Under the pieces are notes generated by a model. The model was not told where the DNA came from. It made no database searches and saw only the letters and a program-made list of their open reading frames with translations. From an uncultured Syntrophobacteraceae bacterium (GTDB taxonomy: Bacteria > Desulfobacterota > Syntrophobacteria > Syntrophobacterales > Syntrophobacteraceae), in the NCBI GenBank assembly GCA_937889795.1, contig CALBZH010000738.1:1-6216 (forward strand): a stretch of 6,216 bases of DNA. The letters run 5' to 3'. This document shows positions 1 to 5,740 of the stretch, one piece after another. Position numbers and translations under genes: made by a program. Position 1 is the first letter of the stretch. Each line of letters starts with the position of its first letter.

Positions 1-12
1 AGGGGTGAAGCG

Positions 13-40
13 TTGACGATACGGCCCTGTATAATATAGA
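13..40 (+). promoter_or_regulatory. Sigma70-like promoter candidate pointing right
   Basis: TTGACG at 13-18 and TATAGA at 35-40 are separated by 16 bases, close to the sigma70 consensus. A perfect TATAAT also sits at 30-35, but with only 11 bases to the TTGACG box it could not pair with that -35. No plus-strand gene begins close downstream: the next one starts at about 392, and the region between is occupied by a minus-strand gene. The promoter might drive a short RNA starting near 47, a long leader for the HD gene, or nothing. The similarity is seen in the sequence; activity is inference. Confidence 0.35.
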
Positions 41-43
41 CAA

Positions 44-84
44 TCAGGCTTAACGGCTCGACGAGTGCCATTCGCTGAGCCTGA
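44..84 (-). terminator. Inverted repeat directly after the small membrane-protein gene, possible terminator
   Basis: TCAGGCT at 44-50 and AGCCTGA at 78-84 are perfect 7-base inverted arms around a 27-base loop that can fold further (GGC/GCC and CTC/GAG). Read on the minus strand, the repeat starts at the base after the TAG stop at 87-85 and is followed by the AT-rich stretch at about 43-30. The position suits a terminator for the small gene, but the loop is long and there is no uninterrupted T run. On the plus strand the same structure would lie near the 5' end of a transcript from the promoter at 13-40. Confidence 0.3.
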
Positions 85-351
85 CTAGGCCATGAGCAGC
101 AGGGCAACGACTGGAATGGTCAACACGAGGGTCGTTAGGAGCCACCAGGTCGAGCCCTCCTCCCCCCGAACGCGCGATTGCACCCCGTGGACGGCAACCC
201 CCACGGCCGCAATTCCGCTCGTGAGAGACACGCTCAAGGCCAGGAGCCCTCGCATGCGACAACCAAGCACTTCAACGGGTGTCAGCGCAATCGCAAAGAA
301 CAAGAGGGGAGCAGCCCAGGGAATCACGACGAGACGCACGAAACGAGTCAT
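85..351 (-). CDS. Small three-helix integral membrane protein of unknown function
   Basis: The product is 88 residues and strongly hydrophobic. Three membrane segments are visible at about residues 7-29, 35-57 and 68-87, joined by a short basic loop (CRMR, 31-34) and a charged loop (QSRVRGEEGS, 58-67). The basic N-terminus (MTRFVR) and the inside-positive rule suggest a cytoplasmic N-terminus, with the protein ending in the third helix and having almost no tail. The ATG at 351 is preferred to an in-frame TTG at 366 because GGAAGGG (364-358) lies 6 bases before the ATG. No catalytic or binding motif is visible, and the first loop sequence TPVEVLGCR is the most distinctive part. It diverges from the HD-domain gene across only about 40 bases, so the two may share a control region, but nothing ties their functions. 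I do not recognise the family by name. Coding status is supported by the ribosome binding site and the clean helix pattern. Confidence 0.75.
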   Translation of the reverse strand: MTRFVRLVVIPWAAPLLFFAIALTPVEVLGCRMRGLLALSVSLTSGIAAVGVAVHGVQSRVRGEEGSTWWLLTTLVLTIPVVALLLMA

Positions 352-391
352 TTGAAGCCCTTCCAATCCAAATTGAGGTTACCAAAGCGAG

Positions 392-1045
392 GTGCATGAG
401 ACCATTGTGAGCCAGGACACCCACGACCCCACTGAGACAGAGCCGACAAGTCCGCCTTCGGACGCGTCCTTCAAACACATGATTCACTTTTTCTTCGAGC
501 TCGGGATGCTGAAGAAGACCCCGCGCTCCGGCTACCAGTTTCTCGGATCCGGTGGCGAGTCCGTCGCGGACCACACGTTTCGAATGACCCTCATCGGCTA
601 TTCCCTGGCACGCCTCACCCCGGGGGTCGATCTCCTGAAGGTCCTCAGCCTCTGCCTCTTTCACGATGTTCCCGAAGCGCGCACGGGGGATCTCAATTAT
701 GTGAACAAGCAATACGTGAAACCAAACGAGGATGGCGCCATCGTCGATCTGGCCGAAACGCTTCCCTTCGGAGAGGAATACCGCGCCCTCATGGAGGAGT
801 ATCGGGAACGCCGAACCATGGAATCCCGGCTCACCCACGACGCGGACCAACTGGACCTCATCCTGGAGCTCAAAGAACAGCATGATCTGGGGAACGGTTA
901 TGCCATGCGGTGGATCGAGTTCGCCCTGAAGCGATTGGACACGGAAATCGCCAAAGCGATCGCCTCCCGCATTCTCACCACGGATTCCGCCGCTTGGTGG
1001 TTTGAAGGCCACGACCACTGGTGGCACCGCAAACAGGAAGACTGA
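392..1045 (+). CDS. HD-domain phosphohydrolase, YfbR/HDDC2-like (possible 5'-deoxynucleotidase)
   Basis: The 217-residue product carries the HD metal-binding pattern: H61 (in GESVADHTFR), H91-D92 (LFHDVPEARTGDL) and D152 (HDADQLD). The ESVADH and TGDL surroundings match the YfbR/HDDC2 branch, whose characterised members remove phosphate from deoxynucleoside 5'-monophosphates in the cytoplasm with a divalent metal. That activity is inferred from the family. The domain proper begins near residue 30 (MIHFFFELGMLKKTPRSG), a typical family start, so the first 29 residues (polar, T/P/S-rich) are either an extension or mis-assigned. Possible starts are GTG 392, GTG 407 (GAGGTG at 389-394 lies 12 bases ahead) and ATG 479, which has no ribosome binding site; none is decisive. 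The C-terminus is unusually rich in Trp and His (WWFEGHDHWWHRKQED). The gene stands alone, convergent with the GH15 gene and divergent from the membrane-protein gene. Confidence 0.88.
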   Translation: MHETIVSQDTHDPTETEPTSPPSDASFKHMIHFFFELGMLKKTPRSGYQFLGSGGESVADHTFRMTLIGYSLARLTPGVDLLKVLSLCLFHDVPEARTGDLNYVNKQYVKPNEDGAIVDLAETLPFGEEYRALMEEYRERRTMESRLTHDADQLDLILELKEQHDLGNGYAMRWIEFALKRLDTEIAKAIASRILTTDSAAWWFEGHDHWWHRKQED

Positions 1046-1087
1046 GATTCGCCTCTCCGTTGCCATGCCCAACACCGTGGAACCAGG

Positions 1088-1110
1088 CGTTCGGGACGAT
1101 GTCCCGAGTG
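1088..1110. terminator. Hairpin between convergent genes, possible bidirectional terminator
   Basis: TCGGGAC (1091-1097) and GTCCCGA (1101-1107) form a perfect 7-base stem with a GAT loop. It extends to 10 pairs with two G-T wobbles and a C-G pair. A smaller stem, GAGAG/CTCTC, follows at 1116-1130. The hairpin lies 42 bases after the HD gene stop and about 69 bases after the GH15 gene stop, where a shared terminator is expected. There is no T run on either strand, so intrinsic termination is not proven; it could instead block 3' exonuclease decay. Confidence 0.4.
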
Positions 1111-1178
1111 TCCCCGAGAGCTCCTCTCTCAGGCCGATCCTTGACCTGGCAACCGGGGGACCCATCCAGCTTTGAAGC

Positions 1179-3221
1179 CTACTTCACCTTGCAGGAGCCG
1201 TGGATCGCACTGCAGGCTTCCGTGAACATCCGCCCGATCCAGTCTTCGTGTCTCGGATACGGCGCACCGGACTCGATCTCCGCCAGGCGTCCCGCATAGC
1301 GCTGGGTTGTGCTCACAAAGGTCGCGTGGCTCCATGTGAGCGGGGAAACCGAAAGGGGCTCGCCGGTGTGCGGATGGATCTGTTCGGCCATCACTCCGGA
1401 CGGGAGGGTATGGTCGCAGGCCCACAGGAGGATTTTTTCGACCTCCCGGAGCTGATCTCTTGTTTCCGCGACGTTCAGGAGGTACTCGGCGAGCCAGAGC
1501 GTCGCAATGAACCACGGATTCCCCGTGACCTCCGGCCCGACCCGATGGTAGTCATCATGCTCGTAGCGGGCCATGCCCCCCGTGGCTCCCCCCACCCACA
1601 ACCGCTCGCGTAGCACGGCCATGGTCGCCGCGATCCGAGGATCGTCCGGTTTGTACACGCCAAAGGCAAACAACCCCCAGAGGCTCGAATCACAGGTGCC
1701 ATCGACTTCCAGGGTGCCGCCCCTGCCGCGCGAGAGCATGCGACAAAACCGTCCCAGGTCCTCCCGCCACAGGTGCTTGGAAGCGCCGTCGCGGATTTCG
1801 GATGCGGCCTTTCGATAAGCCCGCGCCCGTTGCTCCTCGCCGAAGACGTCGCAGAAGAGTGACGCCGCCGTCAAACCGCCGAAGACCGCCGCCACGGTGA
1901 AGCTCAGGATGCCGCGCCTCTCCTCCCACAGGTCGTAAGAGGGCCCCGGCAGCCCGGTCTCCTCATCGCGATAGGCAACCATGAAATCGCCCGCTCGCTT
2001 GATGAGCTGCCGATAGAGGGGCTTGATGAAATCGATGTCGCGGTAGAGCACGAAATGCTGCCAGAGCGCCCAAATCACCAGAGCCGTCTCGTCTTCCTGG
2101 ATGGGGAGCTGGTCTTTCCCGTTATCGACCCAGGGATGCCAGGACGATGCAAGGCTGCCGTCGGGATTGTACTTGTGGAGGAAATAGCCTTCCTCGCTCA
2201 GAACTGACGCCGCAAATTGGTAGAATCTCCGAGAGTGCTCGGGATACCCGGCAAGATCCAGCGCATTGGCGACCAGCGCCCCATCCCTGGGCCACACGTA
2301 CGAGTAGGTATCGCGGTTGTATTGAATCACATCTGAATCGTTTCCCGCCAGAATCCCCCCATTCCAGTCGATCTGGGTGCTCAGGATCAGCAGGCTGCGT
2401 CGGTATTGGGCTTGGATCGCCTCGGGCAGAAACCCGTCGGGGAGCGGCTCCTTGCGGACCCATAGCCTCCAGTAGTCGGCCGTGCGCTTGATGAGGGTCC
2501 GTGGATGCTTGTGCTTCACCAGTCCATCCAGGCGACGCACCTCGTCCCACTTCTCCCCCGCGCAGATCCAGTAATACGCCGCTCCGGACCCGTGCCCCTC
2601 CAAATCCAGGTGCAGGGCGATGACGGAGTCGACGGAGCCCTGCGCAACCGCATTCCCCGATAGAATCCCATCCTCGGCATCCCGAAAGGTTCCCTCCCTG
2701 CCGCCCACGTTCTTCACCCCCACGGCATACTGCGAGATGCTCTCCGAATCGTCCGTCATTCCATTGGCGAGGAAATACCGGGATCCCTTGTAATGCACCA
2801 CGCCGCCGGCGTGCGGGTCGAAAACCGCCGTATCCCCGATGCTGTTTCCCGAAAGATTGAAATCGTGGGAAAAGAAGAGTCGGACCTCGCGCCTCCCAGG
2901 GAGAAGATTCTCGACGACGACTTCCCTCACATAGACATTTTCATGGAAATCCACCGCACCCCTGCAGCTGAGGAGTAGTCCGATCTCACGATGGTAGAGA
3001 TCGACCCTCGCTGCGAGAGCATCCTCCTCGTAAAGGAGCTCCATCGCCCAGTCCTTACCAACCCAGGAGAAATGCGGCGAGACAAACACGCCAAGCCGAC
3101 AGGCATTGCCGCTCAAATGGTTCTCCTGACCGACATGCGGGAAATACAGGTCCCGAATGCAATAGTCCCGGTCAAAGCAGAGCAGGAGTCTTCCATTTCC
3201 GAGGGGAATATCGCGTGGCAT
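1179..3221 (-). CDS. Glycoside hydrolase family 15 (glucoamylase/oligosaccharide glucosidase-like), cytoplasmic
   Basis: The 680-residue product has the two-part layout of prokaryotic GH15 enzymes. An N-terminal beta-sandwich region (about 1-255) opens with MPRDIPLGNGRLLLCF and GQENH (31-35). An (alpha/alpha)6-barrel (about 265-650) carries YSYVWPRDGALVA (307-319), PIQEDETALVIW (373-384), YDLWEE (429-434) and MAEQ...LTWSHA (611-633). By comparison with fungal glucoamylase, E433 is the general acid and E613 the general base, so it should be active. Family members release glucose by inversion from the ends of alpha-glucans; some bacterial relatives cleave trehalose or isomalto-oligosaccharides, and the sequence does not settle which. 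No signal peptide or starch-binding domain is visible, so the substrate is probably intracellular. The ATG at 3221 has GGAG (3232-3229) 7 bases ahead. It lies 196 bases after pgl on the same strand, as the likely last gene or a neighbour of the pentose phosphate operon. No broken motif is seen. Confidence 0.93.
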   Translation of the reverse strand: MPRDIPLGNGRLLLCFDRDYCIRDLYFPHVGQENHLSGNACRLGVFVSPHFSWVGKDWAMELLYEEDALAARVDLYHREIGLLLSCRGAVDFHENVYVREVVVENLLPGRREVRLFFSHDFNLSGNSIGDTAVFDPHAGGVVHYKGSRYFLANGMTDDSESISQYAVGVKNVGGREGTFRDAEDGILSGNAVAQGSVDSVIALHLDLEGHGSGAAYYWICAGEKWDEVRRLDGLVKHKHPRTLIKRTADYWRLWVRKEPLPDGFLPEAIQAQYRRSLLILSTQIDWNGGILAGNDSDVIQYNRDTYSYVWPRDGALVANALDLAGYPEHSRRFYQFAASVLSEEGYFLHKYNPDGSLASSWHPWVDNGKDQLPIQEDETALVIWALWQHFVLYRDIDFIKPLYRQLIKRAGDFMVAYRDEETGLPGPSYDLWEERRGILSFTVAAVFGGLTAASLFCDVFGEEQRARAYRKAASEIRDGASKHLWREDLGRFCRMLSRGRGGTLEVDGTCDSSLWGLFAFGVYKPDDPRIAATMAVLRERLWVGGATGGMARYEHDDYHRVGPEVTGNPWFIATLWLAEYLLNVAETRDQLREVEKILLWACDHTLPSGVMAEQIHPHTGEPLSVSPLTWSHATFVSTTQRYAGRLAEIESGAPYPRHEDWIGRMFTEACSAIHGSCKVK

Positions 3222-3239
3222 GATGCATCTCCGTCGGAC

Positions 3240-3395
3240 TCAGAGGAGCCGGTATTTGAAAGCGCGCCGGGTCCATTCGTTCTTTGGAAACAAGATCAAG
3301 CAAGGGGTTCTCACGACGCGCCACTCGTCGCCGAGCGGCACAATCGACGACGGTGCCCTCGCACTAGCCCCAACCCTTTCGTGACCGTGCGCCAT
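3240..3395 (-). CDS. Doubtful 51-residue reading frame in the pgl-GH15 gap
   Basis: An ATG at 3395 opens 51 codons ending in TGA at 3242-3240, filling most of the gap between pgl and the GH15 gene and ending 18 bases before the GH15 ATG. The peptide starts MAHGHERVGASARAP. Its second half is basic and mixed hydrophobic (CLILFPKNEWTRR and AFKYRLL), without a clear membrane helix or known motif. No good ribosome binding site precedes the ATG. It could be a small protein, a leader whose translation couples to the GH15 gene, or a chance frame in a GC-rich gap. The position is suggestive but the coding evidence is weak. Confidence 0.22.
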   Translation of the reverse strand: MAHGHERVGASARAPSSIVPLGDEWRVVRTPCLILFPKNEWTRRAFKYRLL

Positions 3396-3408
3396 GACAG
3401 CCCACGGT
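3384..3408. other. Weak hairpin after pgl
   Basis: ACCGTG (3384-3389) and CACGGT (3403-3408) are perfect 6-base inverted arms with a 13-base loop, starting 9 bases past the pgl stop. There is no T run, so it is not a standard terminator. It could attenuate read-through from pgl into the GH15 gene or be chance. I saw no convincing promoter in the rest of the gap (3222-3417). Confidence 0.2.
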
Positions 3409-3417
3409 GCACGCGTG

Positions 3418-4158
3418 TCACCCGACCTCGAGCAGGCGAGCCGCTTCGCGGTCCAGGAGCCACAGCAGCTCTCCCTCCACGGGACGAATCCTGCCGGCGG
3501 GCAGGGAAGCGCCGGAGCCCGACAGGACGTCCTTGACCGTTTCCGCCTTCCCAGCCCCGCTTACCAGGAAGACGACATGTCTCGCCCGGTTCAGCACCGG
3601 AAGCGTCAGCGTGATGCGGTCCAACGCGGGAATCCCCCCGTGAACGCTGATCGCGCGCCGTTTCTTCTCGCTCAGCGCGGCCGATTCGGGGAAAAGGGAG
3701 GCAGTGTGACCGTCACTCCCCATGCCGAGGATCACCAGGTCGAAGACCGGGAGCTCGTTCTTCTTCAAGTGGAAGGAACGAACCAGCTCAAGCTCGTAAT
3801 GCGCCGCGCCATCCTCGGGCAGGAGCTCCCCGTTGACCGGATGCAGATGATCGGCTGGTATGGGCACGAGGCTCAAGAAATCCCCCCATGCCGCTCCGAA
3901 ATTGCTGTGGGGGCTCTCCCGAGGCACGCACCGCTCATCGACCCAAAAAAAATGCGTGCTCGACCACGGAACCGCGGAGACGGTCGGAGGAGCGGCCAGC
4001 CGGCGATGCATCTCCCGTGGCGTCTCCCCGCCCGACAGGGCGGCAGAGAACCGTCCTTGCCGGGCAACGCTCTCCCGGGCGACCGCGATGAAACGCTCGA
4101 CGGCCCGCGCGGCCAGCTCCCCGGGATCCGAAACCACCGTGATGGATGCATCGATCAT
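3418..4158 (-). CDS. pgl: 6-phosphogluconolactonase
   Basis: This cytoplasmic enzyme hydrolyses 6-phosphoglucono-1,5-lactone to 6-phosphogluconate, the second step of the oxidative pentose phosphate pathway. The 246-residue length is normal for the DevB/SOL-type lactonase family. Visible motifs, in order, are LSGGETP (41-47, phosphate binding), FFWVDERCVP (70-79) with NF shortly after (86-87), and LGMGSDGHTASLFP (144-157), whose H151 corresponds to the catalytic histidine of the family. The start at ATG 4158 is chosen because GGGGAGG (4172-4166) lies 7 bases ahead. A longer open frame back to 4236 would overlap the end of zwf and adds an Arg-rich stretch unlike the family. The gene follows zwf by 16 bases, so it is co-transcribed and probably translated at a high rate. 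All key motifs are intact. Confidence 0.96.
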   Translation of the reverse strand: MIDASITVVSDPGELAARAVERFIAVARESVARQGRFSAALSGGETPREMHRRLAAPPTVSAVPWSSTHFFWVDERCVPRESPHSNFGAAWGDFLSLVPIPADHLHPVNGELLPEDGAAHYELELVRSFHLKKNELPVFDLVILGMGSDGHTASLFPESAALSEKKRRAISVHGGIPALDRITLTLPVLNRARHVVFLVSGAGKAETVKDVLSGSGASLPAGRIRPVEGELLWLLDREAARLLEVG

Positions 4159-4165
4159 GAAGCGG

Positions 4166-4172
4166 CCTCCCC
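4166..4172 (-). promoter_or_regulatory. Strong ribosome binding site that fixes the pgl start
   Basis: On the minus strand GGGGAGG stands 7 bases before ATG 4158. It lies in the 16-base gap after the zwf stop (4175) and rules against the upstream in-frame start at 4236. Confidence 0.85.
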
Positions 4173-4174
4173 TT

Positions 4175-5734
4175 CTATCCCCGTTCCGGTCCCATGGTGC
4201 CCGCCGCGTACGGGTGGAGCATTCGCCCGCGCGCATCGCACTCTTCGCACCGCTCCAGAATGGGCGACAGGAAAGCCCAGCTCAGCTCCACGCCGTCCTG
4301 GCGCCAGAAAAGCATCCGGTCTCCTCGGATGCAATCGATGAGCACCTTCTCGTACGCATCGAGCACGGGACCGCCGTAGTTTTGGCTGTACAGGAAATCC
4401 ATGGCCACGGCTCTCAACCGCAGGGTCGCCCCGGGGTTCTTGGTCTGGAAAACCATGCTGATCTTTTCTTCGGGGTGAATGCCGAGCGTGAGACGGTTCG
4501 CCTGGATCTTCTCGCCGAGAATATTCCGGAAGATGGAGTGGGGCACTTCCCGGAAATGGATGTCAACCTGCGTAGCCTTCCGGGCCATCCGCTTGCCCGA
4601 AGTCAGGTTGAAGGGAACTCCCTGCCAGCGCCAGTTGTCGATATGAACCCTCATGGACGCGTAGGTTGGAGTGAGCGAGGCCGGATCCACTCCCGGCTCC
4701 TCCCGATAGGCAGGGACCGCCTTCCCATCGATGGTCCCCGGGCCATACTGGCCCAGTAGCAGGTAGTCGGTGAGCTTCTGGACCGGAAAGGGCCTCAGGG
4801 AGCGAAAGACCTTGGTCTTCTCGTCCATGACCAAATCCGTCTCGAAGCGCGGGGGAGGCTCCATCGCGGTCAGCGCCAGCAGCTGCATCATGTGGTTCTG
4901 GAACATGTCTCGAAGAACGCCGGCTTCCTCGTAGTAGCCCGCCCGGTGCTCCACCCCGAGCGTTTCGGCGGCTATGATGTCGACGTGGTCGATGTAGCGC
5001 CGATTCCAGATGGGCTCGAAAATCGCATTAGCAAAACGAAGAATCAGGACGTTCTGCACGGTTTCCTTGGCCAAATAGTGGTCGATCCGAAAGATCTGGC
5101 CCTCCCGAAAACTCTCCTGAAGCGCCCGGTCCAGGGCCATCGCGGTCGCCAGATCGCGGCCAAATGGCTTTTCTACGACCATGCGCGCCCACGGCACTCC
5201 GTTTCCGCCCTCTTCGGCAAGACCTATTCGACCGACTTGCCCCGCAACAGTTTCGTAGAGCATCGGAGGGATGGCCAGGTAGAATATGCGGTTGCCGAGC
5301 GTGCTCGATTGCTCGTCCAGCTCGCGAAGGTAGCTGGCCAGATCCTCGAAGGATTTCCGTTCGGTGTAGTCGACAGACCGGTAGTGGACCAGGGATGCAA
5401 ACCGTTCCCAGTCGGCGTCGTTGCCTGGAGCCAGCCCGAGGCGCAGCTTGTTTCGAAACGCCGCGTCGTCCATCCGGGTGCGTGCACACCCGACAATGCG
5501 AACGGGGTCGGGGAGGCCGCCGAGCCGATGCAGGTTGAACAAGGCGGGGATGAGCTTCCTCTCGGCCAAGTCACCAGAAGCCCCGAAGATGACGAGCGTA
5601 CACGGGTCGAGAGGCTCCGACGCAATGCATTCGCGATCCGACAGCCCCAGATCGCTGACTTCACACAAGGCCCGGACCGGCTGAGCATTGGCGACAGACT
5701 CCCGCGTTTGTTTGCTCGGTGAGCCCTCTTCCAT
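4175..5734 (-). CDS. zwf: Glucose-6-phosphate 1-dehydrogenase
   Basis: It oxidises glucose 6-phosphate to 6-phosphogluconolactone with NAD(P)+, the entry step of the oxidative pentose phosphate and Entner-Doudoroff routes, in the cytoplasm. The 519-residue product shows the Rossmann nucleotide motif VIFGASGDLAERK (48-60), EKPFGRDL (188-195), the substrate signature RIDHYLAKE (216-224) and RDMFQNHMMQLLAL (275-288). H219 and H281 correspond to the catalytic histidine pair, and K223 to the phosphate-contact lysine. The signature departs from the usual DHYLGKE by Ala for Gly at 222. The N-terminus carries about 45 residues before the Rossmann motif, longer than in many bacteria, yet ATG 5734 is well supported: AGAGGAG (5750-5744) lies 9 bases ahead, inside the last codons of gnd, which ends 6 bases upstream. 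This arrangement implies translational coupling with gnd. Cofactor preference cannot be read with confidence. Confidence 0.97.
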   Translation of the reverse strand: MEEGSPSKQTRESVANAQPVRALCEVSDLGLSDRECIASEPLDPCTLVIFGASGDLAERKLIPALFNLHRLGGLPDPVRIVGCARTRMDDAAFRNKLRLGLAPGNDADWERFASLVHYRSVDYTERKSFEDLASYLRELDEQSSTLGNRIFYLAIPPMLYETVAGQVGRIGLAEEGGNGVPWARMVVEKPFGRDLATAMALDRALQESFREGQIFRIDHYLAKETVQNVLILRFANAIFEPIWNRRYIDHVDIIAAETLGVEHRAGYYEEAGVLRDMFQNHMMQLLALTAMEPPPRFETDLVMDEKTKVFRSLRPFPVQKLTDYLLLGQYGPGTIDGKAVPAYREEPGVDPASLTPTYASMRVHIDNWRWQGVPFNLTSGKRMARKATQVDIHFREVPHSIFRNILGEKIQANRLTLGIHPEEKISMVFQTKNPGATLRLRAVAMDFLYSQNYGGPVLDAYEKVLIDCIRGDRMLFWRQDGVELSWAFLSPILERCEECDARGRMLHPYAAGTMGPERG

Positions 5735-5740
5735 AAGATT

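Noticed and set aside
30..35. Perfect TATAAT as the -10 box of the TTGACG element
   Set aside because: The 11-base spacing is too short for sigma70; TATAGA at 35-40 gives 16 bases and was used instead.
185..207. CCGTGG/CCACGG inverted pair
   Set aside because: It lies inside the small membrane-protein coding region, is short, and is expected by chance in GC-rich sequence.
352..366. TTG start adding five residues to the small membrane protein
   Set aside because: The GGAAGGG ribosome binding site overlaps that TTG and is correctly spaced for ATG 351.
272..1165. 297-codon minus-strand open frame opposite the HD-domain gene
   Set aside because: It is fully antisense to a gene with intact HD motifs, runs into the small membrane-protein gene, has no recognisable domain, and reflects GC-rich codon structure.
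2991..3536. 181-codon plus-strand open frame over the GH15 start, the gap and the pgl end
   Set aside because: Most of it is antisense to conserved GH15 and pgl sequence, and it shows no motif or convincing ribosome binding site. Only the minus-strand frame in the gap was kept, at low confidence.
4159..4236. Upstream start giving pgl 26 more residues
   Set aside because: It would overlap the zwf coding end, adds an Arg-rich non-family stretch, and ignores the strong ribosome binding site before ATG 4158.
3394..4341. 315-codon plus-strand open frame opposite pgl and the end of zwf
   Set aside because: It crosses two well-supported genes on the other strand, and its product is low-complexity Arg/Pro/Gly-rich with no family motif.
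4892..5722. 276-codon plus-strand open frame opposite zwf
   Set aside because: It is antisense to the Rossmann and substrate signatures of zwf and is a shadow of that gene.
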